Assembly: GCA_958510875.1 (NCBI GenBank)
Contig: OY294068.1
Location: forward strand, 180,389,411-180,453,410
Length of the DNA stretch: 64,000 nt
Reading direction: 5' to 3'
Source of the DNA: Endomychus coccineus
Taxonomy: Eukaryota > Arthropoda > Insecta > Coleoptera > Endomychidae
The notes beneath the pieces are model-generated. The model was not told the DNA's origin, did no database searches, and saw only the letters and a program-made list of their open reading frames with translations. How positions within the stretch are numbered: position 1 is the first letter of the stretch; every line of letters starts with the position of its first letter. Shown here one piece after another: positions 27,601 to 53,472 of this stretch. Made by a program: the position numbers and the translations under genes.

Positions 27601-28747
27601 TACCATTTTTGGAGTCAGCGGCCAATTTTCGATCGGAAATGACTTTTTGGACGTTTATTTGCTATAAAATGTCGATTTCTGGGGTCGAAAACAGTTTTTT
27701 GGCATTTTCGTTGAAAAACAACCCAAAAAATTGAAATAATTCATAAAAAGCTTTTTAAAGGGTATTTTAATCTCTAAATGCCGGTAATGCGAGTTCAAAT
27801 ACGATGTAGAAAAGGAAAAAAAATTGCCCCAGCAAGTTCCGCAGACCCCCCTCACCCTTGGCCATTCCTTTAATTTAGAATTGCCCATATAAGTAATTAG
27901 AAAAAAATTAATTTCTTATGAATGAAATGTGAAATGAATATTGCTTGAGATTGTCCCTCTTTCACATTCAAGAATAAAAAATTGATTGTATTGAGTGGAC
28001 ACTGTCTACGAGAGATAAGCAACCTATATTTATTAGTATCATCTATCATCATCGCTCACATATGAGCGAAGATGAGACGAGTGTGATATTTCCAGGAATA
28101 ATGCCGAATATATCTTCAATATTAAAATTAATTACCTGAAGTAAAAATTACTGGGTAAATCAATATTTTGGAACATTCTAAGATATCTCTGCTCTTCTGG
28201 ATGAATAACTCTAATTGATTCATGTGGTATATAAATCATATGAGTATCTTCTATTTTATACAAAGTATGCATTCCTACAACAGCCACCTTTCTCCTTTTA
28301 GTTATCAGTACAATGTAAAATCCCTCTAAAAATTTGATGAACCCTAAAATGTTCACAAAGACAGATATTTGAGTTTCACACACCTCTTGATAGTAACAAA
28401 CCTACTATTCCAAAAGCCGATATTACTTTCGAGACACCTGAATTAGATGTTCTAGGTCTATTACCAGAATAGATCATATTCACTAAATCATGAATTTCTT
28501 TTTCCGTATACTCAACTTTATCATCATAAATTACAAGTTCTTTTGCTTCCATCCTATCAATTTTTATTACTCGGAAACGAGTTTGAGTATTATTGGAACC
28601 AACCAGATAGTATTTCTGAAAAAATAGTGGTTGAGTAAGAACTTGGACCTCAACTAATATGAAGTTACTCACAGATTTTGTTTCATATAAGGCAATTTTC
28701 TGAATACAGTTGATGATAGGGTGGAACAAACTCCCGCTTTTACCCAT
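18691..28747 (-). CDS. FIG4: FIG4, Sac-domain polyphosphoinositide phosphatase
   Basis: FIG4 removes the 5-phosphate from PI(3,5)P2 and works in a complex with the kinase PIKfyve/Fab1 and the scaffold VAC14 on endolysosomes. Seven coding exons join in frame: 28673-28747, 28402-28615, 28136-28343, 24084-25247, 19960-20520, 19223-19399 and 18691-18931, giving 879 aa (human FIG4 is 907). Landmarks are YYLVGSNN near residue 27, [15 protein letters not shown] (about 105), [21 protein letters not shown] (about 284-304), and the catalytic CVDCLDRT at about 482-489, with the nucleophilic Cys where human C486 lies. The C-terminal third is variable, with an acidic Ser/Asp stretch typical of the family. 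Met at 28747 is preferred; another in-frame Met lies 8 codons upstream. Exon 6 uses an unusual AAG acceptor. Intron 3 holds large hairpins and intron 4 a dead retrotransposon. The frame is intact, so it is presumably functional. Confidence 0.95.
22471..23960 (-). pseudogene. 5'-truncated non-LTR retrotransposon in FIG4 intron 4
   Basis: On the minus strand the thumb of a reverse transcriptase ([20 protein letters not shown] near 23890) is followed by [17 protein letters not shown] and FQAEVYAIL of RNase H. A frameshift near 23200 moves the reading to 23308-22562, which continues [20 protein letters not shown], then [15 protein letters not shown] and [18 protein letters not shown]. The 3' end carries a short (ATG)n tail near 22472-22490. 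This is the best-preserved retroelement in the window, R1/Jockey-like, lying in the same orientation as FIG4. Confidence 0.88.
25363..25837. repeat. 475-bp inverted-repeat element in FIG4 intron 3
   Basis: Arms of about 70 bases (25363-25435 and 25768-25837) are near-perfect inverses and include ATTATCTTGGTCAAGGGTGG. The spacer of about 330 bases shows no coding signal. It directly abuts a larger palindrome to the right. Confidence 0.8.
25901..27893. repeat. 2-kb foldback element, about 1-kb arms, in FIG4 intron 3
   Basis: The left arm (about 25901-26892) and right arm (about 26958-27893) are inverted copies over nearly their full lengths, with scattered substitutions and small indels, around a spacer of about 65 bases. 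Matching landmarks include GCAATTCTAAATTAAAGGA at the outer ends, TTTCCGATCGGAAAT and GGCCGCTGAATCCGG-like segments midway, and CATGATGACCCAGA next to the centre. Short reading frames appear in both arms because they mirror each other. No transposase motif was found. In the FIG4 pre-mRNA this would fold into a very long hairpin. Confidence 0.85.
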
Positions 28748-28771
28748 TTTGATTATTGTTTCCTCAATCAC

Positions 28772-29414
28772 TTGGACACTTAAAATTTTTGGTGATTTAT
28801 GGTTCAGTTTAGAAGACGATCAACATCAATAAACATTAGAGGTCTCAAATACATGATTCTCAAAATATTTTACTAATATTATAGGTAACACAATCTTAAT
28901 CATTCCAGGAAGGATATCTAACGATTAAATTATTTTTACATTAATTGAAATCGAAAATCGAACAACATAATCAGCTGTGTTTTTGTTTTGTTTTCAATAT
29001 CTAGTTTCTTTTCTTTTGTGGTTTGACGAACATTGAATATATCTATGTAGAAGCAAATTCTTTGGTAATGTCATTTATAATCTGTATCATAATCTATGTA
29101 TATGATGTTATTTAATCAATGGATAATGCACACCATAGAAAACATAACATATTCCACACTCAAACTAATACATAATTATTATTATAATAATAATAAATAA
29201 CTATAAATATGGCACACACAGCGAAACTAAAGAAAAGGTGTCAACGAAAATAATTATTGGAACATTTTTAAGCCGTTATCAATGGGTAAATTCCAAGAAT
29301 TATGTAGTCTATTTAATCTTTGGGTGCATTCAGGCGAAAGAACAGTAAGCGATACGCTCCAACAACAGCGCTTCGGATAACTGATAACTTAGGTTTTTTG
29401 AGTGTCAAAGCTTC
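28772..29414. other. Upstream flank of FIG4, no gene
   Basis: AT-rich sequence that should contain the FIG4 promoter and 5'UTR; no core promoter element is clear. A short interrupted ATT/TAA run lies near 29170-29200. Confidence 0.45.
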
Positions 29415-29479
29415 ATGATCTACATTACTCACAGGCTTAAAGATCAGTTTGCACTTGAATCGTTAAATTTTAAATGCAA

Positions 29480-29690
29480 TATGAAAGCTGTCGGGAGCTT
29501 AGTATCTCCACTCTCTATGAGCAGGAGAGACCTAAAACTGGTGACAGGACTCCTCTCAAGATACTGTCATCTGAATGAGCTTGTAGTAGATGTGGAGAGG
29601 CGGATGAAACTGCCTCTCACATCCTAGCAGAATGTCCAGCATTGGCTTCTCTTAGGCTACAACACTTCGGCAGCACACATATGATGCTTG
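29480..29690 (+). pseudogene. Short non-LTR retrotransposon tail fragment
   Basis: The plus strand reads MSRRDLKLVTGLLSRYCHLNE. After a frameshift it reads CGEADETASHILAECPALAS then LRLQHFG. This is the same Cys/His ORF2 tail as in the 22471-23960 element, in opposite orientation, with everything upstream lost. Confidence 0.7.
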
Positions 29691-29699
29691 AAGCCATAA

Positions 29700-30170
29700 G
29701 AGATATTTAGTCCATGAAAAATTTTAGCTTTCGGCAGACTTAGGACTACTGGATTGATTCTTGTACCAAGGGGTGCACAATGAACCCAATCAAGTGGTCT
29801 GATTGCTCCGTACTTGTCTGCCTCCACTTTGACTGATTGATTGATTAGTATCTCTTCAGTTATTCCCAACTTTCTTGTTCAAAAAAATAGCGACTGCTAT
29901 CCCACCATGAGAAAGAATAGTATTGATGTACCCATCTATTTGATGTTACTATTATGGTGGGAGCAAATTAATAAAGGAAACTGTGGTTGTTCCCAAGCAC
30001 AATAATAAGGGACAAAATAATGCTCGCACAACATCCTATAATGTATATTGAAAGAAGATTATACACTTATATTTGACATTGAAGAATGATGATGACATGA
30101 TAATAGAATAAATAAATAAATACAAGTTTGCATAAAAAATTGCCGTGGAAAATTTAATTCCACTAATGCT
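29700..30170. other. Spacer downstream of trpl, nothing recognised
   Basis: Sequence between the trpl last stop codon and a retrotransposon scrap. It should include the trpl 3'UTR, but I see no canonical AATAAA on the minus strand. Confidence 0.4.
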
Positions 30171-44446
<14,276 letters not shown>

Positions 44447-47062
44447 CTGTAAAGAACAAAATATGATTATATCCAGAAAATCTATACTACATAAAACATT
44501 GTTTTGTTTAAGACAATTTTAATCTCAGATTCAATTTATTACGCATTTTATACAGTCAAATATTAGCAAATATATTCTAATTTAGAATATCTCAATGAGT
44601 TAACACAATTAGCAGCTAGGTCTTAATATGCAAGAATCAAATAAATTTACTGACACTGCTATGCTCCGCCATGTTGATGCTATCTTTGGAATAAACAGAA
44701 ATATTATTGACGAGTATCTTTTAAAGTTCACATTTTGCCTTAAGCGTGACAACAAACTATGTACTGGGAATAATATAATAAAAGTATTCTTTCGTAATCT
44801 TATTAACGTTCGCAATATTGGATTAGAGATTTAAAGTATGTCGTGAAGTAATCCTATCGTTTTCCAATTTACTAAATAATCTATGACATAGTTTTGGTCT
44901 TTCCAATTTTATGCACATGCGGTAAACAGGATCTTCTCTTCATATTCCCTCGCATTATGAAGTACTTCAGATACCCTGAAACCGAATTGATCATATCTTC
45001 GTAATGTATCATGTCTGTGTCTGTCTGTGTCTTTTATTCATTTGTTCTCAAAATTTCGCTCTAAACGAAACAGGACGGCTAAGTCTTTTGCTTTGGAACA
45101 CCTGGAATTGGTTCAAATGGTACGTGGTGCTATCTAAATTAGTCCACCATAATTCAAGTGAATCTTCACAAAATTGTAAAATCACATTTTTAAGACTGTT
45201 TTTCTCAAAATTCGGTTATTATTGAAATGTTCTCATTCAACACATTTATATAATATTGAATGATTGGTAGCTATACACCACTGTTCAACAGAAGCTATAC
45301 GCGCTTTACTCTGAATGTGGGTCAAAGAAAGCGCCGTTAAAGCCTTTCACATTGTTGTTTTCGCATGTATGTTCATGCATGTGGGCTTATACCGTATACT
45401 GCTAACCTGTCATCAAGGGCTGTAATATTACGAAAATCTTTCACATTAGGAGCATGCTGCTTTAACATGCATGTGGACTTCTAGTTAACTAGTAAAACTA
45501 CACGTAGAATCGATAGAGAAGCTAGGCGGCTTAGAAAATATGACCCCAAAGTCATGGTGGTGGTTCTAAAAGAAATGTTAGAAATGTCGAACTCGAAGAA
45601 CAAATATTGACAGCTTAGTTCTGTTACAAACTGTATATACTATCAGTACTGGGAGTTGCAGCAAACCAGACGCATATTATTGCGTTAAGTAAACGGTATC
45701 AAATGTTACGTGAGAAGCGCTTACGTCGACTGGATTATTTTATAGTCCAGTAATTACAGAAATATATGCTTGCCACAAACGCTTAAAGTGAAATGAATCA
45801 ATCGAATGCATCGTTCAGTTATCGCTAGAAGGTACTGACGACATTATCAAAAAACTCTCATTTCATCCACATCTTCATGGCACTTATTAATTCTGAATAA
45901 ACTCAACCTGTATAGATTCAATATGGTTGTTTCGATCCAACATAGCAGGAAAATATTTTAATGCTGATGCTAGTGATTTCCTCATTCCACTGTGCTTACA
46001 TCAACCATACTGTTGATTATAGAAATGTCTATAATATTTCTTATCAGCAATTCTCTTAAATAAGCACTTGTACCTTTCAGGTCTGAAACATCTGCCCATA
46101 ACCAGGAATATAAGATCAAAATTGGAGCCGTTAATTTCTGATAATTTATCATATTGATGGAAAAATCTTTTACTATTACTATTATTATATAAACACTAAT
46201 GTTTTCGAGATCTAGCACGTTATCTATAAAATGATTGTTATCAAAACTATATCCACGTTTCAGTTCAAGCCTCAAGCCTGCCCTGAAGATGCCACCTGTA
46301 ATGGTTGGCGAAACGTCGGCATCAAGTCGAGCTATTGTGACGCGGAATCCATCCGGAAGACAAGATTTTTCAAGATTAGCTGCCCGCGGAAGTCTACTAT
46401 CCAAGATATCCACGTTAGTGTTTCTACGATAAAAGTTATAAAAACAAAGTAAAAGACTTTGATTACTGGTATTTTCATTATTTGTTGAGTCGAAAAGGAA
46501 TAATATCAATTCTCATCCATAGATTCTTCATATTGATCCCTATTTTTTCAGGTAATATCTTGAATATATTATATTGATTGTAGGATAACGTGAGAATTAC
46601 ATTTCTTCCATTCTAATTACAATATGAAAAGCTTTATCGTTCCTAATCAAATTATGGATGCCATACTTTTCGTATTGATTCCTTGAAGGGATTGACAATA
46701 ACTAGTTCAAGTATGAAATAAATATATCTTGTAGCACACAACTGGAAATATTAATGTCGGGAAAGACATTAATAAATATTGAGAAACATTGAGTGTAAGA
46801 CATAATTAATTTATTTTATTACAAATCGAGTTTCTTATTAAATTCCATGTAATGCATCCAACTACCGTTCTATTTTGCTGAGCGATATATCGGTAAATAA
46901 ACTAAATATCTGTAATAAATTCAAAAATAATACTGTTTGTCGTGATTAACTGCATTTGAAGGTTGTAATTTGAAATTTATACCAAACGAACCGTTGAATT
47001 GAGTGTAATTTTTGGATATTTTAGTGGGAGGTTCTTTGAATACTCATTCGAATCTCGCTACA
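44447..47062. other. trpl-proximal half of the trp/trpl intergenic region
   Basis: This should hold the trpl promoter and any 5' exon. No further exon could be supported: the acceptor before 44446 shows that an upstream exon must exist, at least as 5'UTR. Short frames on both strands carry no recognisable domain. Confidence 0.45.
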
Positions 47063-47429
47063 CCTTACATCGACCCTGTCAGCGGTCAGACAATTTACAG
47101 GGAAGTTGGATAAATGTCATATAATTTAATTCTAGGACAATGACATTATAATTTTTACAATGTTCAAGCACTGTGAATCAAAAGAAAACACAATTTTCTT
47201 ACGTTATTAATTATTATAACCCCACGCCCCACGTTGGGCGCCACTGTATAGTAGAGCATTTATGGGGTTCTTTGTTAAAAAAATTAATAACTAAAGAAGA
47301 TTATGTTTTCTTTTAATTCAATGCTTGGACATTACATGTAAAAATAAGTCACCGTCTTAAAATTAAAATGAATGAAATTTCTCCATTTTCCCTGTCAATT
47401 ATCTGACCGCTAACAGGGTCGACATAAGG
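47063..47429. repeat. Inverted repeat with a retroelement-like primer-binding site
   Basis: The outer arms are inverse (CCTTACATCGACCCTGTCAG at 47063, mirrored with three changes by the end at 47429), and internal blocks AAAGAAAACA and CAAGCA mirror as well. At 47226-47243 the minus strand reads TGGCGCCCAACGTGGGGC, like the tRNA primer-binding site next to an LTR in Gypsy/BEL-type elements. The arms begin TGTYAGCGGTCAGA just inside, which could be an LTR start. This may be two LTR pieces joined head to head. Confidence 0.5.
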
Positions 47430-47538
47430 TAAAAATTTTCCCAAATCTAAGAGCGTTAATATCTAAAAATGAACTAACCCACACGGTATAAAAATTAAAT
47501 TGTTCAGATTGCGATACGACTTATAAAGGAATCTCAAA

Positions 47539-47540
<2 letters not shown>

Positions 47541-47609
<69 letters not shown>
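47541..47609. repeat. (AT)n microsatellite
   Basis: An almost uninterrupted alternating AT run of about 68 bases, followed by a short interrupted extension to about 47622. It lies between trpl and trp. Confidence 0.95.
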
Positions 47610-47616
<7 letters not shown>

Positions 47617-48329
47617 TATATATCTAAAATAATGTATGGCCATAAGTATAGCACTAAAAATAAACATTTAGGAAATTCCATTGCCCTTGCTAACCATTGT
47701 TTTCATTAAAGGCATCAGTTCGATTATACAAATTTTAATATTGGTAACTGAAGAAACCAATTCATATAAAAGATCTCTCCTGGTGACCATTCACATAAAA
47801 CGAGATGATAAGTCGGTAAATAGTAGAACCGATGTACAATCATTTGAGTTAAATTTATGAATATGTTATTGATTACATATACCACTATGTACTTCTTTTT
47901 AATGATTAAAATTGTGTATATGTAGAAAGCTGAGATGAATCAGTAATATTGGTATAGCACAGACCTTTTCTATCGTGGTCATAAATTCTAAACATTGTTC
48001 AACATTGTAGGTACGTTGGGCTACTTATCTTCGTCGCCGAAATATGATGTCTTCAACACATATTCATATATTAAATACATATTCATATATTTTAGAGATA
48101 AATCTGTTAAATTTTCAATAATTCGTGTTTTGTACGTGGCTGCGACATTTCTTATTGAGATTAATGCGATAAAGACGCTTAGTGTTTAGCACGATTAATT
48201 TAAGAAAATCCGCGCTTTAGTTGATGTGAATCCGTTTTCAAACGTCTTCTGATGATGGTTGTGAGGTCGAAACGTGAGTAAAGACGAAAACGTAATAGAT
48301 ATAAGTGTTAATGTGACCTGTTTCCTAAG

Positions 48330-48840
48330 AATTTCCATTGTCCAAGATTGAGTTCCTGCTGTTTAATGATAAAAATATTAGGGACACCGTATCTCATAAT
48401 GTGCTAAAATTACTTTATTTTGGCTTATTCCAGTCCATTATAGCATACGGCATAATATACTGGGGTCAGGCACATAATACAATTTCGAAATTCACAATGC
48501 AAAAAAAAATATCAGAAATATGATGAGTGTACCGCAATTACATTCTTGCAAAAAGCATTAAGCATAATAACGTCCCTCTCTGTATACAAAATAAAAAACA
48601 TAGCTAATGCACATCAGAGGCAGGACATTCACACTTATGATACAAGAATCAAAAATGATCTTCATTTACCGTTTTCCAGACTATCTGTTGGCCAACATAA
48701 TCCTAATTATATGGGGAAGAAATGCCAAAACAAATTGACCAGAATAACACCGATTTCGCAGATATTAAATTAAACTCCAGTTACAAACTGAAAACATTTT
48801 TCATACCAAGATGTTATTACTCAGTAGACGAATTTTCTGA
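48330..48840 (+). pseudogene. Decayed reverse transcriptase C-terminal fragment
   Basis: The plus strand reads LYFGLFQSIIAYGIIYWGQA, typical of the thumb of non-LTR reverse transcriptases. A shifted frame then gives IANAHQRQDIHTYDTR and SVGQHNPNYMGKKC, and near 48780-48830 a tail resembling FFIPRCYYSVDEF. Frameshifts make it non-functional. The N-terminal part is missing. Confidence 0.75.
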
Positions 48841-49616
48841 AGATACCGAACGGACAACGTCTTCTAAAAATATAAAGCATTTTCTTTGTTCCGACGAACA
48901 GATTATATCAAAATTCAAACACGTGTATACCGCAGAGGAGGAAAATTCTATGGACGCCTATTATATTGCAATTATAGAGAATATAACAAACATCCTGTAG
49001 TTTAATATATTTTTTCATTGCTAACGATAGATGTATATTAACATCCTAGGTATGAGAAATCATTTGGGAATAGATGATTACCAATACACGGAATCGCGTG
49101 TTTGTGCAGTAATAGATTTAAAATTTAATGGAACATATTGTATATTAGTAGTTCATCACGAATGCCCTATGAACATACCAGAATCATTTATCGGATTTAT
49201 GTATAACATTGAATATAACAATTGTGTACTCATTTTTGATTTCGTTATATAGTTAATAGGAAATCACTTTTCGAAATATCTTGTAAATGACTATGTTAAC
49301 AGGTCCGTACTAAGTCGGAACTTGAAGATCCATCAAGCTTGATTTTTCCCCTATGGAATGTAAGCTGATGGAATTCTACAATCTTTTTATGTTTCTCTAA
49401 ATCTCCATCAGCATGAGTAAGAATTTTTATATTGCAGTTATTCTTAGTTCACCCTTCAAGAAATGAGACCTAATAATTACTATAATGTGAAAGATGTGAG
49501 CTCCAATCCCAGAGTATGCGCTGCAGACAAGATTTACCAGATGAATGAGACCTAATCACGAGAGTTCTATTCCATTTGGAAATATAATCAGGTGAAGCTA
49601 CGGATGCAATATTACA

Positions 49617-51318
49617 TAATGTAATTCCTCTCTGAATGCACTTCTGAATAGTGGCATTGCTTGAAGGTACGTTCCCGGTAAAGTTTGTTCATAATATGAA
49701 TAATCATAACCTTATTCGAGCTGTTATGTGATGTACTTACATGTAGGAGCTGGAATGATAGGACAGGACTGGGTGACAACATGATGCCACTATGGTTTAT
49801 TGTTAGAGGATGATTCAACGATCACTTCATTTCACAGGCCGAATCTTCCATCCTAAGGCGTTTCCGATACAGCTTTCGCAAATTTTCGAATTTTGATTGC
49901 GTGACAAAACTTTTGAAGTTGCGGTTAGTTGAAAAACATGTTATTCATATACTCTTCCACCATATGCTATCATTTTTTATCAAGGCCATTTTTTTTGGAG
50001 GGCTAGGTTAAATAGGAGCAAAAATGGTTAGCGTGACAACGCTTCCAGACATGGTGGAACATGTTTATTGGTATTGCCAATTGTCGAAATACGATATGCC
50101 ATCAAAAGTTACCGGAACGCTTCCAAGTAATTGACCATTATTTGACCAGAAAATGGACCTGTTCGCCATTTTATTGCACTGGTTCTTGTGTAGCTTATAC
50201 ATTCTGTTTATTGATAGGATAAGGGTTAAGTATAAGCGATGCACATTTTCATTTCTCGAATAATGTGAAATTTCTGCAGGAAAAGATTTAATATGTTGAC
50301 GGACTATGTCAAGCGGCTCGTTGGGTGTTTAGTTCTTGCGGTTAATATGGCCACTCCGCTGAGGGAGGACTTACTTTTTTTGCCGAACATACGATCACAT
50401 AATTTGAACTGTACAGAAAAATAACACACCCATTTCTCACTAGCTTATATAACTCAGAAGTTAACCCCTTCTTGCGCAATTATCAAGAGTCACCTTCTTG
50501 CCCAAATACGTTCAACAAAACTTCAACGTCTTTTGCATTTCAGTTTTTAAGGTCCCTGTTGACATCTATGAACCAGTCTGTACTAACGCAAAGAAAATGA
50601 TACATACCTTTTTCGGCATTATAGTAGAAATTCACTTCATTCACTAATAACTACAATTATTGAGCCTCCAAAAGAGCAATTATCGAAATTCCTGATTTTT
50701 TTGGGGAGTGGTGTTTGGGGTTGTGGAAGGGGTTGAATTGTAAAAAAAGATCGCATTCCTATATAATACTCTTTGACCTCAAATTAGAGTGTTTGACATG
50801 GTACCATCATGTTGTCTTGTAATCCGCCCGTTTTAGCAATAAAATGACAAGTCCATTTTCTAGACAAATAATGGCCAATTACTCGGAAACTTCCCGATAG
50901 CTTATGATGGCATGTCGTATTTCGACAATTCGCAATGCCAATTAACAGTGTCCACCATGTCTGGAAGCGTTGTCACGCAATCCATTTTAGCTCCCATTTA
51001 ACCTGGTCATCCACAAAAAAATGCCCTTCAAAAGTGTTTTCACGTAATCAAACAAAGCAAAAATTTGCAAAGGCTGTATTTCGGAAAAGCCTGTGACATT
51101 AATTGATCATTGAACCGTCCTCTAACAATAAACCATAGCAAACTATGTTATCATCCATTCCTGCCATATCACTCCAGCTCCTAGATGTAGGTACATCACA
51201 ACTTAGATGTAATAGCTCGAATACGGTTATGATTATTCATATTATGAACAAACTGTACCGGTAACATGTACCTTCAACCATAGCCACTTGACGGAATTGC
51301 ATTCAGAGATGATTGTAA
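49617..51318. repeat. 1.7-kb foldback element between trpl and trp
   Basis: The two halves are inverse copies. Left TCTCTGAATGCA (about 49630) matches the inverse at about 51300, TTTGTTCATAATATGAATAA matches near 51240, TATGGTTTATTGTTAGAGGA matches near 51120, and GCGTGACAACGCTTCCAGACATGGTGGA matches near 50965. Arms are about 700 bases each with moderate divergence. The centre (about 50250-50760) is unpaired and has no coding signal. A loose third copy of GCTCCAGCTCCTA lies at about 51336. Confidence 0.8.
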
Positions 51319-52300
51319 ATTCAGTCCTGTGATAACGCTCCAGCTCCTAAACATGAAAAAGCAGTGCCAATAATGATTCTACCTGTACACCCCATCCTGA
51401 AAATTTTTACCGGATCCTGAGTATTTCCAACTACAGATAGAGACGTTTAACTTGCAATGACATGGTACAGCAGACGGAGCCTACTGCTTTACTTTCCATC
51501 ACAAAGGAGGCATGGTAAGATATTATCTTGCCTTTTGTTCTAATTCCAGATCTTCTGAAGATGACAACATAGTTACAGAAAAACGTATGTGGACCAAACG
51601 AAATGCTTTAAATCTTCCTGCTTTGTTTCTGATCTAGTTGACTATGATAGTGGGACGTCACAGCACCCCCTTTCTCTGTCGAAGATTCAAATTCGTATTC
51701 TTAACCTCAAATTAGTACTGTGACAGTTACATGAACTGGTTTTCTAGTCCACATACCTTTTAACCGTGTTCTGTATTATCATCAAACCTGCAAAAATGCT
51801 TTATGTTTTATTCAGTTACATACAATCAATGACCAATAATGGAGATAATTAAGCATCCCACTATATATTTATACAAACAGTTATTTTTATGTCAGTCGAC
51901 TAGTTTTAATTAGCTTCTATATCATCAGCCGCACCCTCGCAAGCCACCTAATGAATTATTTTCGTAGCAACAGTGTAAAGAAGAATTCTTAATATAAGTG
52001 GCGAAATCGAAAGATTGTTAGCAGTCATTTATTGTTCATAAATATTGATTTTGATTCAATACCCAACAAACTCGGTTAGTAAGTAATATTTATAAATACA
52101 TTGTTCTAATGCAGCAATCGGCTCTACGTTGAGTTTATTCAATTTGTTCAGTGAGGGTCAATGTAAACTTATAAGGATTCCGCGTTTTATCCCACATATT
52201 CTCTCACTTCAGTGAACTGAATGTGTCGAACAATTAATTTCAATCGTTATTGTCTTCTAACCTGGTTACTACTTATTAAACAATCATTAAAGGTAAAAAC
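51319..52300 (+). promoter_or_regulatory. Upstream region of trp with candidate core and homeodomain sites
   Basis: Inferred promoter-side flank. TATAAATA at 52091-52098 lies about 200 bases before the ATG and could be a TATA box. TAATGAATTA at 51949-51958 is a TAAT-NN-ATTA palindrome, the kind of site bound by paired homeodomain dimers that drive photoreceptor genes in flies. Neither is proven. No other gene is seen in this stretch. Confidence 0.3.
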
Positions 52301-53439
52301 ATGCCGTCACGCAAGCCAAAACAGTATTTAATAAATGACAGTGAAACAAATGAAACTAATCCAATATTACGCCATTCAAGTGATCGACCCTTATCAGAAA
52401 TAGAAAAGGCATTCCTACTGAATGCGGAACGAGGCGACTGTAATACCGTCAGAAGGTAGGGATTGTTTTTAAAACTATTAATTGTTCAAATGTTTACAGA
52501 GAAATAACTCGCTCGGACTATTTACCTGTTCTATTTATCATAAGGTTAATGTTTAAATGAGAATTGATTGCTTTTGAGGCTTAAAGTGGACGTTCTCCGG
52601 AAAATACAATGTGATGGGAATTTACAATATCCTGCTTCCTGCTTTCGAGTTCAGTTATATGTAGACTGACAAATAATTATTAAGATAATTTTCAAAAAGA
52701 AAATCAGTTATTCTACCAATTTACTTTTTCAAGAAACCACAATCCTTGACATTAGGCAGATTTATGTTTATAATCTTCTCATTTTCACATTCAAAAATCG
52801 ACAAACTCTCCTGAATAAGGTGGACCACAAATATTGTATCCGCAGTAAGCAACATCTGAATATAAAAATTCCGCTCACCCAAAAATCCATTGGCCAACGT
52901 ATTTTCACTTACTTATATAGTAAAGCATATAATGCACTTCCTGATATATACAAACAGTATATTCTCACCATACACTCACTGCCACTCATTAAGAAACAAA
53001 TTAAAAACTATCTGAAGCACACTTCAAGACATGATATTCATAAACTGATTGATTGATCTGAATGCCTTTAAATGAATAAAAAACAAAAAAAAAAAATTCC
53101 ACTTCTGTGTTTTGGTTACAAATTTTATTATACTAAACATCATTGTTTGTTTTTATACATTGGTTGTTCTTGTTTCCCTTCTCTAAATATTTCAGCACAT
53201 TTTTTTTGTATAAGCATAATTGTCCAGCTAAGTAGCTTAGCATAAACAGAAAATTCCAATTATATTATGTAAGCTCTTCTGCAAATGAGTTAATTTCAGG
53301 GTATTTACCTATTTTCTTTTACCTATCATGTGCTCATGCGCAACCCTCTAGGGTCTTAAATGGGCTATTACTGTTTGTTCAAGGTAAACAAGTTTATGTG
53401 AATTAATGTTCTTTTTTTATCCATATATTTTGAATAAAC

Positions 53440-53472
<33 letters not shown>

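Noticed and set aside
26346..27888. Several 60-80 codon reading frames in both halves of the FIG4 intron palindrome
   Set aside because: They mirror each other because the arms are inverted copies, and no domain is recognisable.
44609..44834. Open frames on both strands just upstream of the first trpl exon
   Set aside because: Neither resembles a TRPL N-terminus, and no donor in phase with the acceptor before 44446 was found.
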